From positions 558,001 to 622,000 of the forward strand of contig JANFAH010000029.1 of NCBI GenBank assembly GCA_024663395.1: a DNA stretch of 64,000 nucleotides. Reading direction: 5' to 3'. Below the pieces are notes generated by a model, which had not been told where the DNA came from, did no database searches, and worked only from the letters and a program-made list of their open reading frames with translations. How positions within the stretch are numbered: the stretch's first letter is position 1; each line of letters starts with the position of its first letter. Source of the stretch: Pisolithus tinctorius (Eukaryota > Basidiomycota > Agaricomycetes > Boletales > Pisolithaceae). Shown here one piece after another: positions 34,329 to 46,542 of the stretch. The position numbers and the translations under genes were made by a program.

Positions 34329-36345
34329 GGTCGCTCTCTGTCTCGCTCTCCGGTAAGGCGTGGGGTCGACGAAGCCGAAAGGGAGTCTTTCCCGTTCGCA
34401 GCCGTCGGCAGTGCTTCGAGTCCTTTGGACAATACCATCGATTGCGAGGAGTACGAGGATGATCATCGTACCAAGAAGTACTTGGAATGTCAACACCTTC
34501 ACTTGCATCACAACACCCGTCCAGATGATACTGCTGTCGACCTCGAAAGCCAGTTTGGTGAAGCGGTTGTGCAACTTCCACCTCCAACATCGCCGATTGA
34601 AGAAGTTGTGATTAAGCCGGACGACATCATCATTGCGTGCGTCCGTGTAGCTTACGAATCCTAGACCTCAGTAATCGGTGGTAGTCCTATGGGCCTTGTT
34701 GGCTCGGGGAAGACCACAGTATGCGTTCGACGCGTCTCTAAACGTCCTCCTAAATGGATGTATCTATTTTATCGACTACGCAGTTGGCAGACCTGATGTG
34801 GACCATTGGTCGACTCCCTCTTTAAAGGAAGTGCGCCCAGTGCGATATCAACACCCCGATGGAGTTCGCAACACCGTTTGGTTGATATATCAGGATTCGA
34901 TGATACGTTTCTGTCAGACGTCCAGATTTCTAGGAGAATAGTACACTGGTTGAATCTGATGTAAGTGGCTTGTTTGGCTTCAAACGATTCCAATTCTGAT
35001 GACCTTTCAGCTACAAAAAAAAAACATCAAATTGAATGGCATCCCGTATTCCATCGGATTTCGGCCACCAGAGTGCTGGATGCATCTTCAAGGACCTTCA
35101 AAGTGTTGAAGGAGCTTTGTGGAAAAGATGACTGCAAGAATGTCACATTCGTCACTACGATGTGGGACGAAGTATCAGAAGAGGATGGCTCGGAACGCGA
35201 ACAGATACTGGAGTGTGAGTTTTGGCGAGCGATGATCAGGGATCCACCACTCAACACTTCGAGGGGACTACCGAATCTGCTTGGAAAATAATCTATTCCC
35301 TCTCCTTTTCACGACCGACTGAGTGCCGCCCACTTCAAATCCAGCGGGAAATGGTAGATAAACACTTGCCACTCCACAAAACAGCTGCAAGAAGAACTCT
35401 TTGAGAGCCTCGCTAGTTCCCTGTCTAGTTCCAAGGGGGTTTTGCACGGTTTAAAAAGGGTACGAAGAGACCGAGTTATCGGACGACGAGGATCACTGTC
35501 ACCCTTAGCAATGATCCCACCGCTACAGAGCCTACCGGGACAGGCATAAGCGATTCCGGAATTTGCAGCGTGGAAGGTTACTGGAGTGCTTTGGCTCAGC
35601 TAATACCTGCTTTGCGGGCCGCTGTTGGCGCGCCAGAACTCGTCGATATCCATTACCTCAAGGATGCGATCGCTCCATGTCTTAGCATTGCTCTGTCCAT
35701 GGAGGTAAAGCATTTTCGGCAGTTTGATTTTTAAAGGATTTGATGACCATTTTACTGAAGACTATGCCGGGAACACATCACGCACTTTTTCAAGTTTTGG
35801 AAACCGCCACGCTACTGATCAATGCGTTATTTGACCATGAAAAAGAGGCGACGTTGCTGCCCGATATAAACGCACTAGTCAGCGAGTTGGCAAGGTAAGG
35901 AGATGGTAAATGTCACACATAAATCCTTAATAGCCATACCAGGGAAATGAACCACGTGCTGAAAATCGTTCAGGATCTCGCCCAAAGGACACCTGAAGAA
36001 CGACGTGTCCTTCAATCGACAGATGTCCGTATTACTTCTTCCTGCGCAAACCCGATACGGCTGTTGCATGAGGTTCTTGCAGTGCGTGCAAAGTCCTATC
36101 CACGTTGCTTACAGCTGATGACTTCGGCAGTCAGCATCCTCCATAAAATACGACGTTCGTGGTGTGGATGACGGTTTAGGGGCCTTAAAGCGAGGCTTGG
36201 AGATTGTTAGTATTCTTTCGTTTTCGTGCATTGGAGTGGCTATCTTATGAGTGTCATTTAGGACAATTGCGCTTGCGGCATTCCCATAGAACCGAAGCCA
36301 AGCCTTTCACTCTAAATTCTGTGCTGTGCGCGACATGCGTTAACC
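34329..36345 (+). pseudogene. array partner GTPase, copy C, inactivated
   Basis: Nearly all exons can be traced, including a good P-loop (GLVGSGKTT near 34695). However, the acceptor before the G3 exon reads CTAT instead of CTAG (about 34765), one T is lost so that VDTPG becomes unreadable (about 34880), and DTPG has become D-I-S-G. An extra A lies in the A-run at 35010, and a deletion removes part of the 35240 region. The helical C-terminal exons remain similar (NHVLKIVQDLAQRTPEERRVL). Confidence 0.85.
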
Positions 36346-36424
36346 CCCAAGGAACATTCTCTTGGCAAGCAAGGTTTGTGCAAGCGCCCTAAATCGTGTT
36401 CGTAAGTAGCTCCCCCCACACACG

Positions 36425-36660
36425 TCGTGGGTCCCGCCCTCACAGCAAGATCGAAGAAGGCCCAACTATAATCTCAAACAGGGACCTGCATTGGGCCCCA
36501 TTGTTGTCTTTGTTTATGGGATTCCATTTCTTGACCAAACAAATCAAAATCTGACTCTGGCATATGTATCGAAGGTCGTCATCCCCAGTGAACTTGTCAT
36601 CAGGAGTCACCGACCAGGTTCTACGCTATTCTTACTGAACAAGCCCGTGTTACCGTGGCT
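36425..36660. repeat. second copy of the 29284-29530 segment
   Basis: Same order of words as at 29.3 kb, including GGGACCTGC(A/T)TTGGG and CACCGACCAGGTTCTACGCTAT. Confidence 0.7.
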
Positions 36661-36719
36661 TAACTATGGAGAGACAAGTCACGCCGCTGCCAATGGAGCT
36701 CACCACACTTGAAACCCTA

Positions 36720-37720
36720 ACCGAACCGAAACAGACGTCGTTGGCGGGTTACGTTCAGGAGGCCTCGCTCTCAGTAGGACGACTGTCCTTAGTGCCCTAG
36801 GTGAAATCCCTCAAGTATCGCTTGAGTATTTCCAGTATGCGACCCTGCCACCCTTGTCTGGGCAGATCGACATCGCCAAAATCCAGGCTTCGCTCCAAGG
36901 GGACCCGAAGGTCTGGGCCCAATTCTCAGGGCGGTGGGCCGGATTCGAGAAGGACCCGAAGAGACCGGGTTTATCTGAGGATGGGGTGTTTAAACCCCTT
37001 TGGAAGGTATTTGACGTAGTCGTACGCGAGGCTGGCAAAGTCACCAACATCCCACCAACGCTTAGATTTGCATCACGACCTATGTAATCGCCGCTCTCCG
37101 ATCGGTCAAGTACCACTCGCCTGGACGGGTACCTGCTACTAGTGGATAAGAAGAGTGTTGGCGCACAGGGGGACAACAAGAACGATGCCAAAAACTCTGA
37201 CCCCGATACTTGGTACGATATTGCCGTCTCGTTTGAGTTCAAAAGGTGCGACGGGGATGACGATCATAAAGACGTAGGTGACAGCTACACTTCTGTTCAG
37301 GCCCCGTGACCTAGTATGATAGGATGACAAGAAGGTAGTATGGAGTCGGCACCGTATCATGCGCAGTGACCCCTGTTGCCGCGCCGCATTTGGTGTTACC
37401 ATGTTCACTTGCCGGGGCGGTCACGCTCCTGTGCAGGTCGCTTAATTTCATCACCGTCAGTGGTCACGTCGTGGACTCCGTTGCCGTTCGTTACTCTCAA
37501 CAGGAGCCAGAGCACGTCATCTACTTCTTCTGTGCCCTTGCGTTTGCAAATGACCACGAGCTCGGATGGGACCGATCCATACAGAGGGGTACTTCTTCGG
37601 GATGCCGGGGTGTTTGTATTTTTCATTTGCTTCTTGTTATACAGGTACGATTGGCAACACCGTCGGATCGTGGTTGTGACAAACAAAACTCGTAGTGTTT
37701 ATTTCTTCGTCGTGTCATTC
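36720..37720 (+). pseudogene. FunK1-type fungal protein kinase, N-terminal domain remnant
   Basis: A frame from about 36798 reads VSLEYFQYATLPPL, GVFKPLWKVFDVVVREAG, then an in-frame TAA at 37084, then TRLDGYLLLVDKKS and WYDIAVSFEFKR. After indels it continues as SRHRIMRSDPCCR..FGVT, CRSLNFIT and VIYFFCALAFANDHELGWD. These are the hallmarks of the N-terminal portion of FunK1 kinases found in mushrooms. The kinase catalytic domain is missing. At least one stop and two frameshifts make it non-functional. Confidence 0.72.
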
Positions 37721-38753
37721 CTGGTGGTACATCTCAGCAACCATTCGGCGATCCAGCTGTATTGGGCTATTACTGTCATTGACCTTGTCGCCTGCTATCT
37801 GACTTTGTACGCGCTTCTCACAGAACCTCAAGGAGTACACTCTTTACTTTACTGGTTGGGCGTGGCCAGTAAAAATGAGGAGGCTTCACTTCAACCAAGT
37901 GAGCGCCTCGCAAGGATTGTAAATGAAGATGATCTTACAACGAGGTGCCTGGCTATGTCACAAGGTATCGCCAATTATTTATGTGTAGGATACTGAAATC
38001 GATGCCTTGAAACGTAGGCTGCTCTGAGCTTGTATTCACTGACTTCATCTTGAATAGGATGGCCCGAGTCTGTAACATGGGGCTCCTTCGAATCTACTGG
38101 GTTTCAATATGAAACGGGCTGCTTCGTGGTTCCGGAGTTAATATCGAGAAGTTTTTGGAGGAACGACTCTTTGACAGAGACCTTAGGATCTACGACTGGG
38201 AACGAGCTGGCCGTGTCACATGCGCCACCATACCCTCTTCCGAGGATCATCACAAGATATCATACCAATTCCCACTGCATTCCGTTGTCTTTGCATACCA
38301 TTTCCTCAGTTTCGGTCGCCTGTTTAGCATGCGATTGATTGAGCACTTTCTGGGACGGGGATTGTCTCAGCTTATTGCCAAACATCTAATTCACGGTCTT
38401 GGTTGACTAGTAAGCCGTTCAAGTATCGGAAGAGAGTTAACTCCTGTTCCAGTGGATCGATTTACATGCTGTTAGCCATCCCTACATGAGGGCTAGCAAA
38501 AGAGACCCATGCAAGTTTCGGTCATTGCACGTTCGGTAGGATGGGGAAGTTTATTTCCATGGCGTGCAAAGTTAAACATAAATAGGGAAGACTTGTACGT
38601 GATACATGATTGCGTAAGTGTGCACATTTAAGCATCCGTTTATATGCTCAGCACTCAAAATACAGATTCAACATGGAAAAACGCGTACAGGGGAAACCAA
38701 TGAGATAGCGCTCAGTGTCGCGCGACACCAACAAGTGACTACAGCGAGCTGAC
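37721..38753. repeat. 3'-flank segment of HET gene D
   Basis: Parallel to 23530-24577, including the LLYWLGVASKNEEASLQPSE frame (37376-37996) and the final 600 bp before the HET stop codon. Confidence 0.65.
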
Positions 38754-41700
38754 CTATACAATTTCCAGGTTTAGGATTTCGCTGTCCGCAATACTAGCTA
38801 TATCCTGAATGCGAGCGGTGATCGCACAATTACTGGCGATTCTCTTGTATTCGTTGTGGGGTAGTCTCGTCAATAGAAGTCCGTTGAATGGCTGTTCGAG
38901 TTGTTCGAGCAACTCCCACGTAGCGTCGACCTCGCTCTCCGTTTGCGTTTTGACCCATTTTGGATACCAAGGGCGAATGAGAATATATGTTGTGGGATTT
39001 TCCCCAAGATAAACCGACATTGTGACCACTAGGGGCATCAGGTGCGAGACATGAATCTCGTATGTGTAACCTGGAGAGCTGGTGGAATTTTCATTTTCTA
39101 GCAGTTTAGCCGCCACGACACGATAGGCAATGGAGGACAGTATGAGCCTACGGTGGACAAATCGCGGGCGTGGTAACTTTGCAAGGGTGTTGTACAATTT
39201 CCGTGCACCCTCGAAATTCAGGCTATTGCGTCTGGTAGAGTCGCATCGAATTGACTGTGCGCAGGGCACCATCTGGTACGGTATAAGGTTGGCAGGGAAA
39301 CAGCTGTGGAATGATGACGCGTCCCCAACCCAATCAAGAACCGAAATGTCTCCTGATTGTGATACGATCTCTGCTAAAAGACGTCCAAGCGCATCTTGCA
39401 CAGACTCGCCGTAGAAGACTGGTAAGTGGACCTTGAAAATTCCGAAAAGAGAGTAGGCAATATCTTCGGGTCGGGTGGTACAACGGCCAGATGCCCAGCG
39501 GAGTCTTGATCGCGCGTCTTCCATACCTGGAGAGAAGTCTCTAAGATGTCGCGCCGCTACTCCCGTTGCCTTTTGGAGCTCTTCAAGTATAGTGGGATCC
39601 ATTTTGTGGTTTCCAGCTTCAGAGGGCATGACAAGTGACCAGTCCTGCATATAGAACAGCAAGGTGCGTGAAGCCAGTAGTTCCTGAAGAGTCCATCCGC
39701 GCTTGAACCAGACACTATTAGCTAGTGAACCGGCGTCGGAGACGTCAGATAGGTACGCGATTGTTAAGGACGACCGATGATACCAAGAAAACATGGATCC
39801 TATAGCCTCTTGAAGCTCTGCACTGCTGTCTTTATCGATGCAGCAAGTATCACTCCATGCCCATGAGAAATTGTGTCTGAGTGAGAAAAGACAAAATTGT
39901 TGGAGTTTCGCCAGACCATCCGTCCCCTCCAAGTCATAGATCACTTCGCCTTCAATGTCGCGTAGTAATGGCTCGCGGATCCCCCACCTGTGGGATAGCG
40001 TGGTATACTGGAAGAACAATAAAATCCTCTTACGGATCTCCGCTGGAGACGTCAATGAATATAGCTCCAGGTATTCAGAGCTATTCACGAAAATGGATAG
40101 TTGCGCATCCCGATCGCATAAGATGCCAGTTTCCGCATGTAGCAGTCGTGGTGGGTTGTTTGCAATGGTTTCGGAGATGGCATTTGTGATCAGTTTCTGG
40201 ACATCAGAGATATTGCAGTTGGAAGCGTCAGTCACCGCCCTCGCCGCGTGAACTCGGGCGATCCCCTTCCTGACCTTTGATTGGAAGCAGTCCGCGAGAC
40301 AACCCCGACACAGCGCACGAATTGGGTGACCTGGTGGATTGAGTGCCAGCGCGTCACGTGCGAGCTTAATAGCCTCCTCCAGGTCACTCCTTAAGCGTAG
40401 TATCCGGTATCTTTCGTTAAGGGCATTCGCGAGGTGGACAAGAGATCTACAATGATCTGGCAGGGAAGCACGTTCCGCAGTTCGGCGAAGAGCTATGATT
40501 TCCTCCAAATCCACAACACCTCTCTCCCTCCTGAAGCGCTTGTAGAGGGAATCGTCCAGCGTGGCGAGGGTCCTTTGTCGCCTTGGATCATCCAGGGGCA
40601 TAGATTCCCAAGCAGATCGTCTGAGAGTGACAACCTCGTCCAAGTCTGCCTTCCTCTCTTCCTTCTCGAATCGCTCGGAGAGAAGATCAGCGCAAGTGAT
40701 GACAGCTGAAAGGCGAGCAGGGTCGCTCGCGGGAGTGAGGTCCCATACAAGTCGCCCGAGTACGATTTTGGCGTCCAAACTACTGTTCGTCCTTTCCTCC
40801 TTGAAAGTTTCGAAAAGGTGATCCACGAGAATTTTGAGTGCCGCACGGCCATCTGGAAGTTTCGGAGGGATTTCCTTTGACGTATGTCTTCGAGAGCTGG
40901 ACGTCTCGGTTGTCTATGCGGAAATGGAGATATGGTCATCGGATGAGTTTATCGAGCACTCTGGAGAGGTGTACCTGAGCTTCAACTATATCCTTTAGGA
41001 GAAGCAGTGCCGCACTCCATGCTATTTCCGGTTGGCCTTCGAACACTCCAGGGAACACCGATATATGCCATTTGCGGTCAGCATTGCTGTTTGACGACTC
41101 CGCCAGTCTTTCCAGCTCCGGCAACCGTTGACCTAGCTTCACATCCACTGAATTCGCAGTCGGCACTACATAGACGCGGGAAGGAATCATGGATTTGTTA
41201 GGAAATCTCGTTGCAAACGTATCGAGATGCCGTTGCATCAGTACGTCATGATCCCTAGGATCCTTGGCGAGTGGGTGGAAAAATAGGATGCCGGAACGAC
41301 ATTTTTTAGTGAACCTGCAGCAGTATTTGAAAACATTCCAATAGAAAGCTCTTGCACTTGCCTCGACTTCAACCAAGAAGTCATAGAGCCTTCAGCGTAG
41401 AAGTCATTATCGGTATGAAACGATGGCGTGTCGACAACTAGAATACCATTCGTACTGTTCTTGAAGTTGTACCTTGATGCTTTGACCTGCCACCTTACAC
41501 AGGGATGTCGATTCTCGCCGGCTTGAACAACTCCGTTTTGGGAGAGCGTTTTGGTGAACTACCAATGAATTAGGATATCCGGCTCAATTACGAAATGTCC
41601 GCGCTGCATACCCAGCTCTTGCCCGCTCCCGTTGGGCCAACCACACTGAGCACGAGAGCGTTCAAAGGAAGATAAGGAAGATTAGAATCCCACCACTCAC

Positions 41701-42763
41701 AAGATTACAAGGTCATTTTCCGTAACTTCCGGGATTGCAACGGTAGGATTGAAAAAGAGTGATGACAATCGGCGCCAGTAGGATTGATGGCGCATCTCTT
41801 GTCGTCGCCTTGCTCTCCGTGCGCTCTGCAGCTGTGTTTCGATGCTCTTGCACTCTACCTTGAGCTGCTGCATTATCGGACTCCGAACTGTCCGCATCCC
41901 GGAAACTCCCAAAAGTTGCTTGCGTATTTCCAGTTCTTCCTGGAGGAGCTGCTGGAGTTGCAGGTAGAGAGTGCGACCAGCAAACGTCTCGTATAGGGTC
42001 CTTTCTGCATCTACTAGCTCCTGTTGGAGCAAAAGGGCCTCACCTCCCGCTCCTAAGTCCTTGACTATGTCCCACGCGGACTGCTTTGAATTTTCAAATC
42101 GCATATGGCGGGCACCTGCGTCAAGTAAGGGCTTCCAGAAGTTCCCTTCTAGTCGTGACACCATGGTCTCTGCAGCACTGGGATCTTTCACCTGGTCCCA
42201 CATGGTAGACACCAGTCGGACGCGTCCAGCAGCTTTGTCCCCACATATGCAGCAAAATATGTCCAGGCTTTTACACATTAAACGGTCCATCTGGTGGTTG
42301 GCAATTCGATGGGTGTAGATGACTCCCGTGAGAAGAGCACCCCCTCGATATCTGCTCATTGGTTAGCCAGTAACAGGTCATGACCATACATGTCGACTCA
42401 CTTCCTCTCTAACCAATCAGCAATCATTTGAAGTACATCTCTGGCCGATCTATCAGGGTCATTGAACCCAGGGGTATCCACAAAGACATATTCTCGGTTA
42501 TTAGACCGTCTTGCCGCGATTTCCCTGATGCCCTGTGTACGCGACCCGAGCCCATATGTTCCCTCTGCTCCTTCGCCTCCCATAAGTCTGTTGATAAACT
42601 GCGCCTATTTAACCAACGACGGAAATGTAGAGATTCCTGGACTTACATTGCTTCGTCCGGATCCCTCATGTCCCATGACTCTAAGGCAGATTGAAGTTGT
42701 GAATGTCGAATAACGTTCATAAAAACAAAGAACATACACAACAATTGCGGGCTTGGACATCAT
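38754..42763 (-). CDS. dual P-loop / TPR / HET-domain protein, copy D (about 1,212 aa)
   Basis: Eight exons (minus): 42763-42738, 42680-42647, 42598-42402, 42351-41701, 41645-41612, 41558-41362, 41314-40975 and 40913-38754, all in phase. Start MMSKPAIVVV; a second ATG follows directly. First G-domain: GHEGSGRS (12-19, Arg at the Walker Lys) and FVDTPGF (61-65). Linker to ~300 includes LVSTMWDQV and a basic coiled coil. Second G-domain: GPTGAGKS (306-313) and VVDTPS (357-360). TPR-like repeats fill ~520-705. HET domain from ~795: TTLSHRWG, WSDTCCIDKDSS, WFKRGWTLQELL, EDIAYSLFGIFKVHLP. Intron 6 (41361-41315) needs a GC donor; B has GT there. The copy shows no stop. It diverges from GTPase D with 602 bp between starts. 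Role in non-self recognition is inferred from the HET domain. Confidence 0.9.
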
Positions 42764-43365
42764 TCTGCGTGTGTGGGAGGGATTTCAACAGGAACAACCC
42801 TATATCATCCTCAAGAACCGGACACGTGTGCGTCCACCGGTCCGCATGTTTCCAAGGACTATTCGAACGCGCGCCCACTAATGACGTTACCTTCTGATAT
42901 CGGGAATTAGTGCAGTTGTGTATGTACTCGATTTCGAAAAACCGGGTCCTGCCCTGTTTGCGAAACAAGGGTGATCACTGCCCTCCAATACATTGCATAC
43001 CTCGTGTTGTGCGTCGCGAGGCATACTATCAAGTACCTCGTTGTAATCAGTGGCGTCTTCCTTTGTATTCTTGATGAGTCTCGGTTGAATGTAAATCTCA
43101 TCGTCCGTTACGCACAGAGAAGAGAGACGGCTTGTTCTCTCTTGCTTTCCTCCCCCCAAAGGACATGGGACGCCGCCGAGAAGTGGCAAGGACGAGGATG
43201 ACCATGCTCGAAGAGTTTTTATTTTCCACGCGGAGTGCCGGCTGTTAGCACGTTCAAGTTCCCATCCGGGTAATCATCGTGTGAGTGTCCTGCCTTGTGG
43301 TGCTATGCCAAATTCAGTGCAGTGCCCCAGCCCCGCCTTCTGGCAGCATTCTCCTACGTTTCCTC
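42764..43365. promoter_or_regulatory. bidirectional promoter region of pair D
   Basis: 602 bp between two start codons on opposite strands. It carries GGACACGTGTGCG (near 42820) and GGACTATTCGAACG as in the other pairs, plus a C-rich tract TTCCTCCCCCCAAAGGAC (43147) shared with pairs A and B. The shortest uninterrupted version of this region, so probably the ancestral layout. Confidence 0.6.
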
Positions 43366-45442
43366 ATGTCTCCGTCGCAGGTAAACCCACCTGTTCTTCA
43401 CGCACTCCTTCAGCTAATAGCGGATTAGGGTCGCTCTCTATCTCACTCTCCAATAAGGCGTGGGGTTGAAGTGGAGGGGGAGTCCTCCACATTTGCGGCT
43501 GCCAGCATCGTTTCAGCTCCTTTGGGCAATGCACCTGAATGCGAGCCGTACGAGGATGATCGTCGCACACCGCTGAGAAGAAATTGGAATGTCAACACCT
43601 GGCTGGACAGGCTCCACTTGTTTCCCAGCGCCCGTCGAGATGGCACTACTGTCGACCACGAAAGCAGACTTGACAAAGCGAGCGAGGCAATACCGCCCCC
43701 TACATCGCCCACTGAAGAAGTTACGATTACCCCAGACGATATCGTCATTGCGTGCGTCCGTGTAGCTCACTTACGGATCCTGGACCTTAGTAATCAAAAA
43801 CAGTGTCATGGGCCCTACTGACACGGGGAAGACCACAGTAAGCATCCCGCACATCTGTAAACATTCTTCTAAACGAATGTACCTAGTTTATCGACCGCGC
43901 AGTCGGGAGACCCGATGTGGGCCGCGGATCGACTTCCTGCACAAAGGAAGTGCGCCCTGTCCGATATCCTCACCCCGATGGCGTTCGCAACGTCGTTTTG
44001 ATTGATACACCAGGGTGCAATAATTCATTCATGACAGATTTCGAGGTTCTTTGGAAAATTGCAGAGTGGTTGAATGCGACGTGAGTAGCTTACCTGGTTT
44101 TAAGCGATTCCGACACTGATACCGATTCAGCTACAGCAGAAAGATCAAACTGAATGGCATCCTATATTTCCATCGGATTTCAGACAACAGAATTGAAGAA
44201 GCACCGTCAAGGAACTACAAAATCTTCAAAGAACTTTGTGGCAAAGATAACTACAAGAATGTCATATTCGTTACCACGATGTGGGATCAAGTATGGGAAG
44301 AGATTGGCTCCGAGCGCGAACAGGATCTACAGTCTGACTTCTGGCGGGAGATGATCAGCTTAGGATCAACCACTCGCCGCTTCGAAGGGACCACTGAATC
44401 TGCTCGAGATATAATTGATGCAGTTTCAATTTCACGGCTGGCTGAGCGTCGCCCTCTTCAAATCCAACGGGAAATGGTAGATAAACACCTACCACTTGAT
44501 AAAACATCTGCAGGAAAAATGGTTTCCAAGCTTCTCAGCCTCAGGGTCGGCTCCGAAGGGATTTTGGCACGGATTAGAAAGGCTACGGGGAGGCCGAATT
44601 ATCGGACGACGAGGATCACGGTCACCCTCAGCGATGATGATCTCACCGATACTCAGCCCGTTGGGACGGGAATGAGCAGTTCTGGAATTTGCAGCGTGGA
44701 AAGCTACCAGAGTGCTTTGGGTCGGGTAATACTTGCTTTGCAGGCATCAGAACTTGTCCATACCCACTACCTCAAGGATGCGATCGCTCCGTGTCTTAAC
44801 ATCGCTCTGTCCATTGAGGTCAGTGTGTCGGTGGCGTGGTGTTGAAGAGATTCGATGACCATTTTACTAAAGACCATGACGGGAACGCACCACGCATTTT
44901 TCCAAGTTCTGGAAACCGCCACGCTACTGATCAATGCCACATCCGAGCGTGCAAAAGAGGCGAAGTTCTCGTCAGATATACAGGCGGCAGTCAGCGACTT
45001 TGCAAAGTAAGAAGAGGATAGATCTCACATTATGATAACTGAAATGCCATGCTAGGGAAATGAACCACGTGCAGGGAATCATCCAGGATCTTGCCGAAAG
45101 GACACCCGAAGTTCGACGAGTCCTTCAGTCGACAGATGCCCATATTATTTCTTCCTGCGCGAATTCGATGCGGCTGTTGCGCGAAGTCCTTCCAGTACGT
45201 GCAACAGCCTACTCATGTTGCTTGCAGCTGATGACTCCCGCAGTCGGCACCTTCCATAAAATACGATCTCCGTAGTGTGGACAATGGTTTGGAGGCCCTG
45301 AAACGGGCCTTGGAGATTGTTGGTATTTTCTCCTTTTTGTGCCTCGGAATGGTCATCTGATGACCAATGATTAGAACAATTGCAGTTGCGGCATTTCCGT
45401 AGAGCCGGAGCAAACCTATTCACCCTAAATACTGTATTGTAA
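43366..45442 (+). CDS. array partner P-loop GTPase, copy D (about 557 aa, nine exons)
   Basis: Exons 43366-43380, 43429-43751, 43804-43837, 43887-44080, 44131-44818, 44873-45006, 45056-45194, 45244-45322 and 45375-45442 (TAA), in phase. MSPSQ start exon, then ~110 residues of low complexity; P-loop GPTDTGKT (116-123), LIDTPGC (to 168), VTTMWDQV (236-243). Helical C-terminus with HAFFQVLETATLL, NHVQGIIQDLAERTPEVRRVL and VDNGLEALKRALEIVEQLQLRHFRR. No transmembrane segment. Same nine-exon layout as copy B, with high similarity throughout. Unlike the HET protein's first G-domain, the Walker Lys is kept. What else: a generic AIG1/septin-like fungal GTPase; its pairing with HET genes in four places is the main hint of function. 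Confidence 0.88.
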
Positions 45443-46542
45443 GCGACTGCGTCAGCCTCTCACTCTCCAGGCAAGATTTAGGCTATTGCTATGGATCGTA
45501 TTACTCGTTTGCTGGTTGTGGGTTCCTTTTGTCATTTGCACGTACGATGTTCATGCACAGGTTCATTTTTGTGTCCCTAGTTGTGCTGTACAACGTGACT
45601 CTCCCCCTTCCCATTCCATGCTACATGTTATGCGGTTCAAGTGATCGTCTTTTTGTAGATTCGTGTTCTGGTCCACCTTTTTTGCCTCACACTTCACAAG
45701 TATACCTCCTCGTAGACACTAGCCACTGTAAAAGTCTGTCTGTTTCAAATGTAAAACAAAAACATTCCTAACATGTATATGTATGCTACAGATGTAGTGT
45801 GTACAAGATATCGAAGACTGTCAAACTGAAAGCCTTGAATCCAGAGTCACTAGCGCGGCTTCACGTTTCGAGAAGACAACCGGGTATCTATCACAAGCTG
45901 TTGTTGGTATTTGGTAGGATGGAAGAGAAGCCCAAAGGCTCACAGCACGTGGATCTGTGTGACTCCGATGCGAAGTACTTAGACTTGCAACGTAGGCACA
46001 ACAGAACTTTCTTAAGCAGGCTACAGGTTATCCAGACGTTGCGGTCTGTATTGGTGTAGGGAAAAGAAGTTCCTGTACCCTACGTCTTACAGGCCCTTTT
46101 ATACAGTAGAGGATAGGCACGAACACGTCAACGTAGATGAACGGGATAAGTAAGAATAGCAAGAATAAATGAGAAACTTATTGGATCTGTCAACTGACAA
46201 ACAACTCCTGAGAATGCCCACCAGACGTCGGGCCGAAAACCTCACAATCTGCCATGAAATTCCTGATGTTTTCATATCATCATGTTGGTCCCTGAGGTGC
46301 TTTTGCGGATCCTTCTTCGCCTACCAAAGTTATTTATCATCGCCAATCGACGCTCCTCGACAAGTCTACATTTATTGCGGTACCACTTGTCATTTTGGAA
46401 CTCGATCATCCAGAGGCAGAAACGAAAGCATCTACCGGGGAACGACACAGATAGCAGCCCTGCTTCGACAGAACGTGTGGACAGCCGGAAGGAAGGTGGG
46501 ATAATGTCGCGAGACACCAACAGGTTACTACCGCGAGCTGAC
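45443..46542. repeat. downstream segment of pair D, with two short open frames
   Basis: Similar to 32199-33010 with an extra ~190 bp. It contains frames at 45799-46059 (MYKISKTVKLKALNPES...) and 46282-46563 (MLVPEVLLRILLRLPKLFI...WNSIIQRQKRKH). The second has an F-box-like leucine pattern, but copy B has a stop in it, so it is probably not a gene. Confidence 0.5.
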
